From NCBI GenBank assembly GCA_003254905.1, contig QANU01113051.1, forward strand, positions 81,052-145,051: DNA of 64,000 nt, in the 5' to 3' direction. The translations under genes and the position numbers were made by a program. Numbering within the stretch: the first letter of the stretch is position 1; each line of letters starts with the position of its first letter. Source of the DNA: Nissolia schottii (Eukaryota; Streptophyta; Magnoliopsida; Fabales; Fabaceae). Shown piece after piece: positions 17,401 through 28,884 of this stretch. The notes under the pieces were generated by a model. That model was not told where the DNA came from, made no database searches, and saw only the letters and a program-made list of their open reading frames with translations.

Positions 17401-20400
17401 CCTCCTGTTTGCTTATGGCATCTGCACCAACTTTCTGAAAGTCATGCCCTCTATTATAATGATTTTCCTTTTTTCTACTCTCACTTTTTCCTGAATAATC
17501 TTTCTTTCCAGCATGTATATTTCCACTTTGGTCAGTTTTGATCCCAAACTTCTCCTGCAATTTAACTTTGTCATCATGTTTTGCCTCACATAGAGGAGAC
17601 TGGTCTTGCAGCTGAATAGGAGAGCTAGTATTCTTGACCTTTTCTGCAGGAGTCTCTGACTTACAGCTCTCATTGTAGTCCTTCACATCTGTTTCTATGC
17701 CGCTCTTCAGGTTACAAGGCACATTAGCACAATATGTATCAGTTCTGTCTTCACCTTGAACCTTGGTCGGCTCTGTACCAGGATTTGTCCCATCTTGGGT
17801 ATTAGTGTCCACACCACCATTGGTATAGTGGCTGGTTTTCTGAGCTTTAGGTTTAGTAATTGATGCATGATTAACACCTTTGTTCTGCAAATCGGACCTG
17901 TGGGCCATGGTGAAAGATTTGTCTTTCCTAGCTGTTCCAGATCGATCACTCCCACCATCATCTTCACCATCTGAGCATCTTTTTGGACTATCCATGACAG
18001 CGGTATCATGAGATTCATTTTTACCCCCAAATTCCCTATTTGTAAACTTATCTGAAATTAAAATTCTCATAGGCGATGAAGAAACTGATTCCACAGGTGA
18101 GCCTTTCACTTCTTGGAAGTTGGCCATGGTTTTATGTGAGCCAGAAACCTTAGAAGAGCTCGAAGTGGCAGCAACAGAAGCCTGTACAGACCCCAAGTCC
18201 TTTTTTAAACAGTCAATGCCATCCAAGCTCTGTTGTGAAAGAGTGCTCCCAGGATTTTTCCTGAATTTATGGTTTTTAGTATGAACAACCTTTTTGTCAG
18301 TTCTACCACTGCCTTTACTGGTACTTGATTCTCTACCATCAGATTTTGAGTTTCTTGCCTTCTTTTCCTTCCTGGAATCACTGAACTCCTGCACAGAAAT
18401 TCTGCTTTCCTGTAGGTGAGGATTACCTAAGCTACAAGTTTGACCATCCTGATACTCCTTTAGTTTCCTCTTTTTAACACTACCAATGGAAAGGGATCCC
18501 TCATCCAAGGAACCCTGACCCTTATCCTTTATGTTTTTAGTAGAACCTTGCACCCTGTCTTTTCCTGATCTGGAGTCCCTCGAAGAGGACCGGTCTTTCT
18601 GTCTAGGTCGATCTTTGCCAACTGAAGTAGTTGGAAAACTGCTATTTGAGCTATGACCCACCTTCCCACTCTGTCCTGGAATCCACTCTCCATCAGTAGA
18701 ATGCATCGTGTCAGCTGTACCTTTTTTGGATGGCCTAGAACAATCTTGATCAGGGTCCCTCCTGCTTTTCACTTTCATATTCTTCATATCACCTGTCAAC
18801 ACATTTTGCTAAATATAAACATTCTAGAAATTTAACAGGTCATTGAAAATCAGTTTATCAGTCGATACCGAGTAAATAAGCACAATGAATGTGTGGTTCA
18901 AGTTACCTCTATCAGAATTGTGCTCCAACATCCTCTGCGTATTTTTGTGTTTCTCCCCTGGAACATCAGTCTCACTCACAACAGGAGATTTATTGACTTC
19001 GTTTAAGCTCCTACTTTTCACTGATGACGGCAAGGTTTTCTTTATGGATGATGACAATTGAGACAAGCCATCTTTACTTGCAGAAATTGGTATATCTTTC
19101 ATATTTTTTTTCTTGCCCCCAGGCACTGCATTAAGATCATTGTTTAGCTGGTGTTGGTCAGGATGCTGCACAGTGCCTCCGACCATAAAACTTCCAGAGA
19201 CATTTTGCAGGTTGCTTTGACCATCAGGAGGAGGCACTTGATATAATGCAATAAGCGCTTTTGTTGTTTCATCCTCACTAAAACTACATCGATTCATGTC
19301 AGGCCTGCACAATTATGCATGCATCGTTAATTTGAAGTAGAAACCTTTATGTACAGACTTTAACGAGTTATTCAATGAAATCAATATAAGTTGATCCCAT
19401 TATATGTTTCCAAGTAAAATGTTTTCCTCAATACTTTGTTTTTTAGGTTTTATATTGGAGGTACAACCACAGGGTGGGAGAGGAGGATAGGTAGAGGATC
19501 AAACCTCCAACATCATAATCGCACCCCAATCTGAAAGACTGGGGCAAGTACCAATTGAGCTACAAGCTCACTGGCACTTAGTACTTTAATCATGCACAAA
19601 TATATATTTAAAACATTTAATCATTGGATTAGAACTTACAGCCAATTAAGCATACTACACAGCCACTTTTCAGGTAGGTTATCAGGATTTGTGCCAACAG
19701 GAAGAAGACGCCATTTTTGACACCTGTCACATTGTACCCAATTATCTTCCATTGCAACAGGAGGCATCATGACAGGAACCCCTTTCCCATTCGCTGCATC
19801 AGTACCATGTGCATTTCCGGGGCACCAGACATTTGTGGCCGTTTTAGGTTGTACTTCAGCTGTTAATGGTTTATCAACTTTCTTATCAGCAAATCTTTCC
19901 TTTACTCCACAATTGATTGTAGGCGTGCTCCTCTCAACCACCTCAGATTCCTTCAGTTTAGCCTCCTTAGGGGTTTCCACTGAATCCATTCTGTCCTCTT
20001 CTTCCAATTCCCCAAAGAAATCTCTATACGTATCCCTAGCCTTTACTATACCCTTCTGTCCTCTGATATCTTCAGTTTCATTTTTTGATGCTGAACTATC
20101 ATCAGAACTCTTCTTTATTTTTGGAACCAAAGAGGCTCCAACCTTCAAGTTTTCTTTATCCCTCTCCACAGCCATGGTGCCATGACTTCCCTTTGACTTC
20201 TTCTTTGCCCCAGGAAATTGATGTTCTTTCACGACAGGTAATGTTATACTGTCTTGTTCACACAGGCTACTTTTCTGATAAGCCTTCTTAGGAGACTCTG
20301 TACATTCATTGGTTGATGCTGTCTGAGCTTTGGAGACATTAGATTCAATCATTATTGAGTCACCAATTTTGTCTCCACGGGGATTGTCTTTTGCTGAATA

Positions 20401-22951
20401 AAATGATAAGTCATCCAGCAAAACCTTATCTCCCACAACTTTTCTTCCTGAACCTCCCTTTTCCCTCTGAGCAAAACCATTCACTTCATTAGATGTTGGC
20501 TCCACTCGTTCCTTTGGTGCCAGATCAGAGAAGGTTTTCTCCCTCATCATGCCTTTGTTGGCTTCCTTCAATGAATCACATGGCCCATCCACAGCTTTTA
20601 CTGGGTCATCACTGAAAGAACATGAACTGGATAAAAGTGGTAACTTCATGGTTTGAGAAACTAGCTCCTCTGTAGTCAATGCATCTCTACATTGTTCCTT
20701 CTTTGACAGAACTCCAACATCATTCCGGGTATTCTTCTTACTGCCATCCTTGACTTTCATTGAGGACTCATAACCTTCCAGAGACTTCACTTTCTTGCCT
20801 CCTGACAATTTTCTGTCAACGGCTACAATATAAGATTCATGTAATAACCTGCCAGAACTTTCTGGGTCATTCATAGGAAAAGGACCAGGAATGCTATCTC
20901 GGGGACGGATTTCCTTTTCAGTTAATTCAGTGAGATCATCAGGAAGGGGCGACAGCAGCATAGGGAGGGATGTTATAATCTGTTCCAAGAAAACACTTAA
21001 TATTTTTTTTTTTTAAATTATAATCTCATCAAGCAAAATATGAAGAAAACAAGGGAGAATCAAATTTTAGGAAGACAATTCACCTGAAGGATACTGGTAG
21101 GAGATTCAAAGGGAGCATCTTGAGGACCACGAGAAATTCCTTCACTTTCTGAGGGGCTATCATCCAGTGATGATGATGGCGACACATCAAGACCAAGTCC
21201 ACTGTATATTGCAGCATTTTTACGTGTTGACAAATTGTCAGGACCCATTTTGATCCGAACCTTCAGTGTCTTCTGGTCTGATATGCTAGCAGTAGCATTC
21301 ATATTTAGAGATTCACGCTTAGAAGTGAATGCCTCAGCACCCGTGGTTGACATGCATTTTTCTTGATTGGTTCCATCATCTACAGAGGGTGCCTTAACTG
21401 CAGGCCGCCTTGAGGAGGTTGCAGAACCTGGACCAAGTCTTGAGGACTGAGCTCCAGTTGAAAATTGTACAGCATCCCCTTGCCCACCCTGTATAGTACA
21501 ATATTAATTTTAAGTAAATCGAAAATGGAAATAACAAAATGGAAATCTATAAAACCTCATATACAATCATCGATGTAGTTTTAAGAAAGGGCATCACATA
21601 CACACATGCTAGGGGTTAGTATAAGAAATGTACCTCCATTTGCAAAATATTAGGAGATCTTCTAGGTGTATTTTGACCATGGATTTTTAGCGGAGTCCTT
21701 GGATGAGACCAAACAGGAGAGCGCTGATGGGTAGGTAAAAATGAACCATAACCACCAAATTTTGCCCCTGTAATGATGAATTGTTACTTAATATCATTAG
21801 GACCAAAAACTCTTTATTGGGTTAGGCCTACACTCGATGAATCATGGTTCTTACAAGTTAAAACTTACCCAGGTTCTCTGCAGACACCCCACCTTCAAAA
21901 TCTTTCTGAAAGTGGCCCAGAACATCTTGGATTTTTTCATCCTAAGAAAATCGAATTCCAAAAGTAAATCATTGAGAAAAAAGAAAGAAGGACGGGTGAT
22001 TGTAAAACTAAACAGGGTTAAATCAGATTGATGAAATCGAAGAGATGTAAACATGTTAATGATATAGAAACGAGCACCACCACATTAGGATGTGTCAACT
22101 AGCCATTTCACAGTTGGCCCATCCAAACTAAGGAAGTTTCCTCTATACACACAACTTCCAAAATATGAGTTTTATGAACTTGAAATAGTATATGTATATT
22201 TCATGCTGCCTCATAATGAAAAAGTAGAATACACACAGAACAACTCTCTCTGTTTGTGCTCAATGGACATTGTATACTAGTTTAGGTAAGGGAAAAAGGA
22301 TCTCTAAACTGTGACCAGAAAGTCACAAGCAAAAAGCACGTAAACAATGGAAAACTAACAATTTCACAAAAGGAAATCAGTGAAAAACCAGAGTGAGAGA
22401 AATCCTTTACACCACCAAGCTAGTTCAAAAAGCATTTACTATGAGCATCTGATCAGACAGGTGGTTGACAAGAAAATTCTTCAATAATCCAATGCATCAA
22501 ATTGGGATCACAAACAAAGGCCAGAGGGAACTCAAAACCTTCTATAACATCCTCTTCGTAAAGCACACATCAAACTTACTACAAAATACAATTCAGCACT
22601 GCAAATCGCAGAACCAAATAAACCACACCAACCACAGAAACAAAATTCAGGTCCTAGATCTAACAAACTAAAAAACAAGTAAGCACCAACAATTCAAAGC
22701 TTCTGAACCAGAAAAAAAATCCAAACTAGAATAAGCAGACCAATCAAAACCAAAGGCGGAAAGAGCCTTACAATGTAAGAGAGGGCAACATCGGGGTCAA
22801 CGGTGGCGTCATAATCTTCATGGTTCTGATAGGAGCATGCCTCACCTTCTTCAAGCTCAGACTCCACCATCTCTCTGCTCCCAGCACCGAATCCTAACCC
22901 TAACCCTAACCCTATCCCCTTTCTCGCATCCCTATCAGCTGCAGAAATCAT
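14482..22951 (-). CDS. CW-type zinc-finger protein, probable histone-methylation reader
   Basis: The protein belongs to the large plant family with a single CW domain, which in characterised proteins binds the histone H3 tail methylated at lysine 4. Exons on minus: 22951-22772, 21941-21869, 21767-21634, 21488-21084, 20979-19640, 19304-18907, 18792-16985, 16903-16743, 16485-16325, 15766-15606, 14676-14482, joining to 1671 aa. The CW domain spans about residues 675-720, begins EDNWVQCDRCQKWRLLP, has four cysteines (VQCDRC, WLC, NRC), and is split by the intron after WLCSMLNWL. The N-terminus is acidic (ELEEGEACSY), followed by a serine-rich SPSSSLDDSPSESEG stretch and a long lysine/serine-rich disordered middle. 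The last 220 residues are predicted helical and strongly resemble legume homologues. The MISA start was preferred over an upstream hydrophobic MCFLLL because homologues begin there. Its partners are not evident from sequence. Confidence 0.93.
19438..19576 (-). mobile_element. tRNA-derived SINE in a CW zinc-finger intron
   Basis: Read on minus, the element starts TGCCAGTGAGCTTG and then has TAGCTCAATTGG (rc of 19551-19562), a good RNA polymerase III A box. About 45 bases later comes GGTTTGATCC (rc of 19496-19505), a good B box. The flanks carry an imperfect direct repeat, AAAGTAYTRAG, at 19428-19437 and 19577-19587, fitting target-primed insertion. It lies in the intron between exons 5 and 6, in the same orientation as the gene. 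It is not a functional tRNA: no cloverleaf with an acceptor stem can be formed. Confidence 0.75.
22893..22913 (-). repeat. Telomere-like CCCTAA repeats inside coding exon 1
   Basis: Three to four CCTAAC units lie in exon 1 of the CW zinc-finger gene and encode an alternating Gly-Leu run (IGLGLGLGFGAG). The plant telomere unit is CCCTAAA, so this is a coding hexanucleotide microsatellite rather than telomeric DNA. Its length may vary in steps of two residues. Confidence 0.75.
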
Positions 22952-23340
22952 CCAAGATAACACCAACAACAAAAAACACAAAAATCAAACACCCCAACTT
23001 AAACCTCCACATTCAGAACCCTCCATCCAAATCCAACCTTCTCTTCCAACCTCACAATAGAAAAACTCACCACGCAAAACGGTTAACCGAAACAAAAAAA
23101 TACAACACGATCTCGCGTATAAATCAGAAGCTCAAAGTTTTTGCAACGAGAGCTCGGAACAATAATTAGAACGAAGAAGCTTCGCGAAATTCAGAAAAGC
23201 AAAAAATAATAGAGGAACGATTTGTGTGTTTTATTGATTTTGAGAAAGTTTGAATTGAACTGAATCTCGTCGTTGTGGAGTTGGGATCGATCAACACAGA
23301 GTTTCTCTCTCTCTCTCTCTTCACCGTGCCTCTGTTTTTG
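22952..23340 (-). promoter_or_regulatory. 5' leader and promoter region of the CW zinc-finger gene
   Basis: The stretch upstream of the ATG has no coding sequence. A (CT)n/(GA)n run at about 23302-23321 suits the GA-rich leaders common in plant genes. A leader intron is possible, but I could not place it. Confidence 0.45.
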
Positions 23341-26300
23341 GTGAATACAGCAGCCGCGTTTTTTCTTCATTTTTTTTTTCCTTCTAAATTTTAATTTTAT
23401 TTATTGCAATTCGGTTGATACAAATAATGTAGTTAAATTAAAATTTTAATTGAATAACGCCACTGTAAGAAAGTGACGAGAAGAGAGGTTGATAAAAAGG
23501 AAACTGAAACACAACCCATTTACCGCTTTGGTCCTTTGCTCCTCAGTTTATGTATTTTTTCCGTTCCCTACCTTTGACCCAAAAGCATAATAATCACATC
23601 AAACACGTCCACTTGCTGTGTTGTGGCGTGGGATCATCGCATATTTTTTTACCATTTCTTATGTTAAATTAACAATTAATCCTTTTAATTTCATTTATTA
23701 CTTAATCTATAATTCAATTTTGTGTGTATTATATTTTATAATTTCTATTTATAAAATGGATCTTATTTCAATATCACCATCAAATTTAAGGATATCAATA
23801 TCTTATGATTATTAGTTGTTTAGAACTAGTTGTGTGTCCTACTAACTCTAATTATTTATGATTTTAAACTTGAAAACAAATTATGATTGTTAAAATATAA
23901 AGAGGTAACAATATACTTATAAAAACTATAATACCAAATAAAGAACCTTATAAAATTCATGTTTTTATTAATAATTTATTCTTGTAATTTTAAATGATTA
24001 AATTGGAATTTCTTGAAGGATTAACTTTTAAATTAATAAAATTATAGCAGCAAAATATCAAAAAATGATGAAAATCAAAATTAGGAAATTATAAGAAATA
24101 AGAATCAATAATAATGTTTAAAATCAAAATGATATATAATCATGATTTTATTTTTTTTGACGTGGTAAACAATAAATTCAGTAATGATGAATATATTATA
24201 TATTACTAAACCTATCAAAATTGAGAAAAGATAGTCTAAAGTAGAAATTTTATTTTAGAGAATGAAATGAATATTTTTACCATTAGATGATTTTTGGATT
24301 GATGGTTTTGGACGGAATAAAATGAAAGAGAATCAAAAGATTGAGATGGGGCCAAACGAATGATTTCACTCCCTCCCATATCCTCAAATTGGATGGAACA
24401 AAAATTGGAAGGTTTGAGTGATTTTTAATGGAATGACACAATTCCACTCCATTCTCAAACTATTAATCCGAACAACGGAGCCCAACGAAATTTTATGAGC
24501 TTCCATTCCACCCTATTGCAAACCACTAGTTTAGATATACCTTAAAGTAGAGATGAGTCACATTACTCACTTTAATGATTTAATGGTGAAAAGTCCAATT
24601 TACCCTCTAAAGTTAAATCTTCCTTTTAGATCATCTTTGTTCATCAAAATTAACAAGCTTGGAGTTGATCAAGATGGTGTAAGCTTTAATCTTTTGATTG
24701 ATGACATTAATTTAAATTAGGTTTCCGGTGACAGAACCCAAATGTCCGTAGTTGAATCGAACCTAAAAAAAATATTAGAATTATACTCTCATTGATTTTT
24801 GAAATTTAAACTAACTGATTAACTTAAATTTTTTTAGAATATCAATAATTTTTTTTTTAAAAAAATACTACTTTAAAATTAATCTTCTATTTGAATTGGT
24901 TTCCACGGCCCTCCTGTTTGGTATTTAGGAGTGAAAATGAACGTAAGTTTAGCTGAATAATAATAATAATAATAATATGAATATATATATAGATATATAG
25001 ATGCTGTGACTTGTTAGTTAGAGTATGCTTGTACATTAATGCGCATGAATTTAATGATTGTCACTACCCTATGAAAACGCGAAAGTGCTAACCTACTCAT
25101 GCTTTTTCATTGGTTAGAGGTTTCGCTAATTTTCTGAAGTTGAATTATGGCATGATGCCATATATGCTTTGACGGAATAAAGGGTTTAATTGGGAATAAA
25201 CTATAGATAGGAGTAAACAGGAGGAAAAAAGGGATGAATGCCAACTATGATCATATGGAGGAGAAAAGAATATTTGAATGCATAGAGAATGATGCTCAAT
25301 TTGCTGAAGTTTGTTTGATCTGTTTCCACATACTACTTTGGTTAATTGTTCACCATCTTTTGTAAATTTGTTTTTATGTAAGTATATTTCTTTAGGTGAC
25401 ATATTTATTGGTTAAGATACCATTGAGAGTTACATAAGACCAACCCACTTCCTCAATGGATTGGAATTTGGAAAGCTAATAATAACATGGATTGCTTTGT
25501 TGTTGTACATTTTTCTATATATATATATATAGCTAGAAACATTTATTTAGCCTCTGAAAAATCTAGCTATTCTTTCAATAAACATAAAATTCGTAATATC
25601 GCTTGAATGATAGTTCATTATTAGTAAATCATAATCTTATCAAAATTTTCGCGTTTAAATAATTGGGCTAATAACTTTTGACTTGTGTCCATTTTTATCT
25701 TTGACCAGATACTTTGTCCTATTCAATTGTACACATTTATTTCTGAAAATAAAATCGATTATTGTACAGTAGTTTAACACATCAATAACTAATAGTAAGT
25801 TGCAACTTAAAGGATGAAAAAATTTTAATTAAGTGATTAAAGAGTTAATAAAAGAATTCTCTAAAATAAAAATTTTCACTTTTAAAGAAAGTGAGAAACT
25901 TTAGTATTAAATTTTTTAAATGAAAAAGAAATATATTTTCACTTTATTAATTTAATTGTGAAATATTTTACTTTATCATCTGAATTAAATAATCACACTT
26001 TAAAATATTTAAATCCAAAAAGTTGAGAGATTGTCTTAATTGGTCCCCTTCCCCCCCTTTTAAAAGAGGTAATTAATTTGTTAACGAATGAAAAAACTAT
26101 TAATTTGCTTATTAGTTTGTGAATGAAAAAACTAAATAACAACTATTAATTTGTTTGCGAATGAAAAATCTATTTTCTCCTTTTGTGAGAGTGACAATTA
26201 CCTTAATAATTGCTATAACACACTAATAAAGGAGCTACAAAAAATATCTGAGGGAAGGGCAATAGCATGAAACAAAATTGGCCATGGATAATGGTGACAA

Positions 26301-27739
26301 TTGGGAAATTAAGCTGGCTCGTTTTAATTTGATTATGGTGAGGTTTCCGCCGCCAATTTTTGGTAATTGGACTAAAGTGAGATGATTTATTGACATACAT
26401 GTACTTGTGCAAACGAAGATAAAAACACAAGTCTCATGACTCAACTAATTCCTTTCTTTACTTGTTGTGGTAGGTTCAGTAGACTAATATTGTCTTTTTA
26501 AGTTTATAAGAAACATTACCTACAGACCATGCATCCTATATTTTAACTTGCTATAAACTCCATCCAAGGGAGCAAAAGGATCGTAGAATTCTCCACTAAA
26601 GTGAATTTCGCTTTATTGAATATAGAAGAATGGGAGAAATTTACATAGATTAATAAAATGGGTTATGTATTTTACTTAATTGATCTAAAGATATAGGCTC
26701 TCATTAATTTTATTTTATTTTAAATGGAATCTTAAATTCTTACTTTAAAAAATTCAAATTCACTTATAAGAGTTCTTCATCGTAAAAATAATTTAACACT
26801 AATTAAAAAACTCTCGTTATTTGCATACCCCAACAATAGTCACTTAATTAAGAAACAAACATCGTCACTAAACATCTTTGCGTGTTTGCGTATAAATGAG
26901 TTTAATATTGTTACAAAATAGATAAATGAATATTGTCGCCGAATGTTTTTCCATACTAGTACACATGTGCGCTTAATATTGTTCATTTTTTATGTTTGAC
27001 AATATTTGTTTATCTATTTTGTTTTCTCTATTCGGGTGGCTTTAGTTAGTTATGTTTAGGTTGTACAAATACCATTTTTTGTATTTTTTTTTCACATATT
27101 GAGAATGTTCAGAGTAGATAGAATAAAAATTGAAAATATAGGAAATGGAATTAAAAAGTGAACTAATCCTATGAACTTAAATGAACCAGAGTCCAGAGTT
27201 AACTAATTCTATGAATTAGAAGAGATTAGTGTTCTTTGACACTATTTCTTCTACATCTCCACAAAGATTTTGACGTAAAATTTTTAATTTGAGAAGTCAT
27301 AAAGAAATCGTTTATAACATTGGTAAGAGTAAAAACGGGGAAAGAATAGGATACCACAAGCAATAAATTTTTTTTATCTCTTTTATTACATGTAATAGAT
27401 TTCAGATGACAAAATAAAATAAGCTTGTCATTTTAATTTGTTTATCGACAAAGCAAAACGCATGATAACTTATTAGCAACATAATCTCGTTAGGGTTTTT
27501 TTCCCCTTATGATGTTTTCTTTTCTATTTAATGTTCTGGTCTCTTCTTTATGGTGTTAATTAAATCAAGTGAATGTCTTTTATTATTGTACGGTATTCGT
27601 GTCTATTTTTTAAAAGTATTTTTTGCACTAATGTTTTTAATGAGTTCATTCATATATTATAGGATTTTTTTTCTTCTTTTAGAAAATTTGAAGATTTAGG
27701 TTGTTGTTCACACAATTTTGGATGGAGTGATAGTTTGAT

Positions 27740-28437
27740 ATTGGGGTGTCCAAAACCTGGTTCAGCCCGTTAATTCGGACCGACCCGAAGTATTCGGCCA
27801 AAAGATGATTAGGTTTATTTGGGTCTAAGGTCGGATTTGAGTATTAAAATTGACCCGGTCCAAATGTAGGGTTGGTTTGAGTAAAGGCAAACCCGGTCTA
27901 ACCCGGCTCGTGTACATTTTATGGTGCAACATTTTTTAGATAATCTATTGTAGTTAAACCATATGTCTGTTTTGGTGTGTACAAAGTAGAAACCTAGCAC
28001 ATGAAGTATGTATAATTTTCTTAGTTTATGCATCTTAATGAGTGCACTCATTATTTTTGTTGTTGCTTGTATTGTGCACTAAAACTATGAAAGTTTGAAT
28101 GAGAATGCTAATATTAGAAATTTTATGTTATTTTGTTTTTGTGTTTGAAATTAATGGGTGTTTAGTTAGGAACTATGATGGTTATTCAAATAAGAAGTAA
28201 AATGAGAAATGAAATAGTTGGTTTGCAATTTTTTTAACTTCATTTTTTAATAGATGTCGTTTTTATTTTTTGATTTGAGATATCATTGTTCCGTTTTAGG
28301 CCTGGTCTAAACCTGTATTTTAACTCGACTCAAAAATAATTGAGTTTATTTGGGTCTAGGGTTGGATTTAAATCTTCAAAATTGGTCTAATCCAAATATA
28401 AGATCGGGTTCGGGTAAAGGAAAACCCGGCAATATAC
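27740..28437. repeat. Imperfect direct repeat flanking about 400 bp
   Basis: A block at about 27752-27905 recurs in the same orientation at about 28298-28430. Shared words in order include GGTTTATTTGGGTCT (GAGTTTATTTGGGTCT in the second), GGNTTGGATTT-type runs, and AAACCCGG at the right end. Divergence is substantial. It may be a degraded hAT-like repeat or an old segmental duplication. Confidence 0.5.
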
Positions 28438-28844
28438 ACCAAAACTAATCTCTTCAAATTAGGCACATCATAGTTCAAACCACATTAATTGCATGTTAAG
28501 TTAGTCTGAAATTGAAGTCGCTAATCACTTTTTGATTGATATTGATAATAGATTGTAAAATCATATAAAATAATAAGACCTTCAAATTTATTGAAACAAT
28601 AGACATAGTCTTTTTATACGATAATTACACTTCATATACCGGCCTTCGTAATAAAATATGTGTGAAGCAGAAACAAATTAAGTTGCAAATCATTGATAAC
28701 TAGCTAGTAGTATTGAATGAATATTATGCCTATTCATCTTTTAATAGGTCTATTACTGTAATTATTTCGCTATATGAATTAGTAATTTACATATATCCAA
28801 CATGATTCAGTCACAAATAATTGATTCAAATCTAATTATTATAG

Positions 28845-28845
28845 A

Positions 28846-28884
<39 letters not shown>
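28845..28884. repeat. (AAT)n microsatellite
   Basis: Thirteen or so uninterrupted AAT units lie in intergenic DNA. Length polymorphism between individuals is likely. Confidence 0.9.

Noticed and set aside
19496..19562. A tRNA gene suggested by A and B boxes
   Set aside because: No acceptor stem or anticodon arm can be formed, and the flanking duplication marks it as a SINE.
22893..22913. Interstitial telomere sequence
   Set aside because: The unit is CCCTAA, not the plant CCCTAAA, and the run is short and coding (Gly-Leu).
22952..22981. An upstream start (MCFLLLVLSW) for the CW zinc-finger protein, suggesting a signal peptide
   Set aside because: The family starts at MIS-(x)-RDARKG, and a secretion signal makes no sense for a chromatin reader. 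Treated as leader sequence.
28845..28884. Regular repeats that might suggest a CRISPR-like array
   Set aside because: Simple AAT microsatellite; no spacers, and the genome is a plant.
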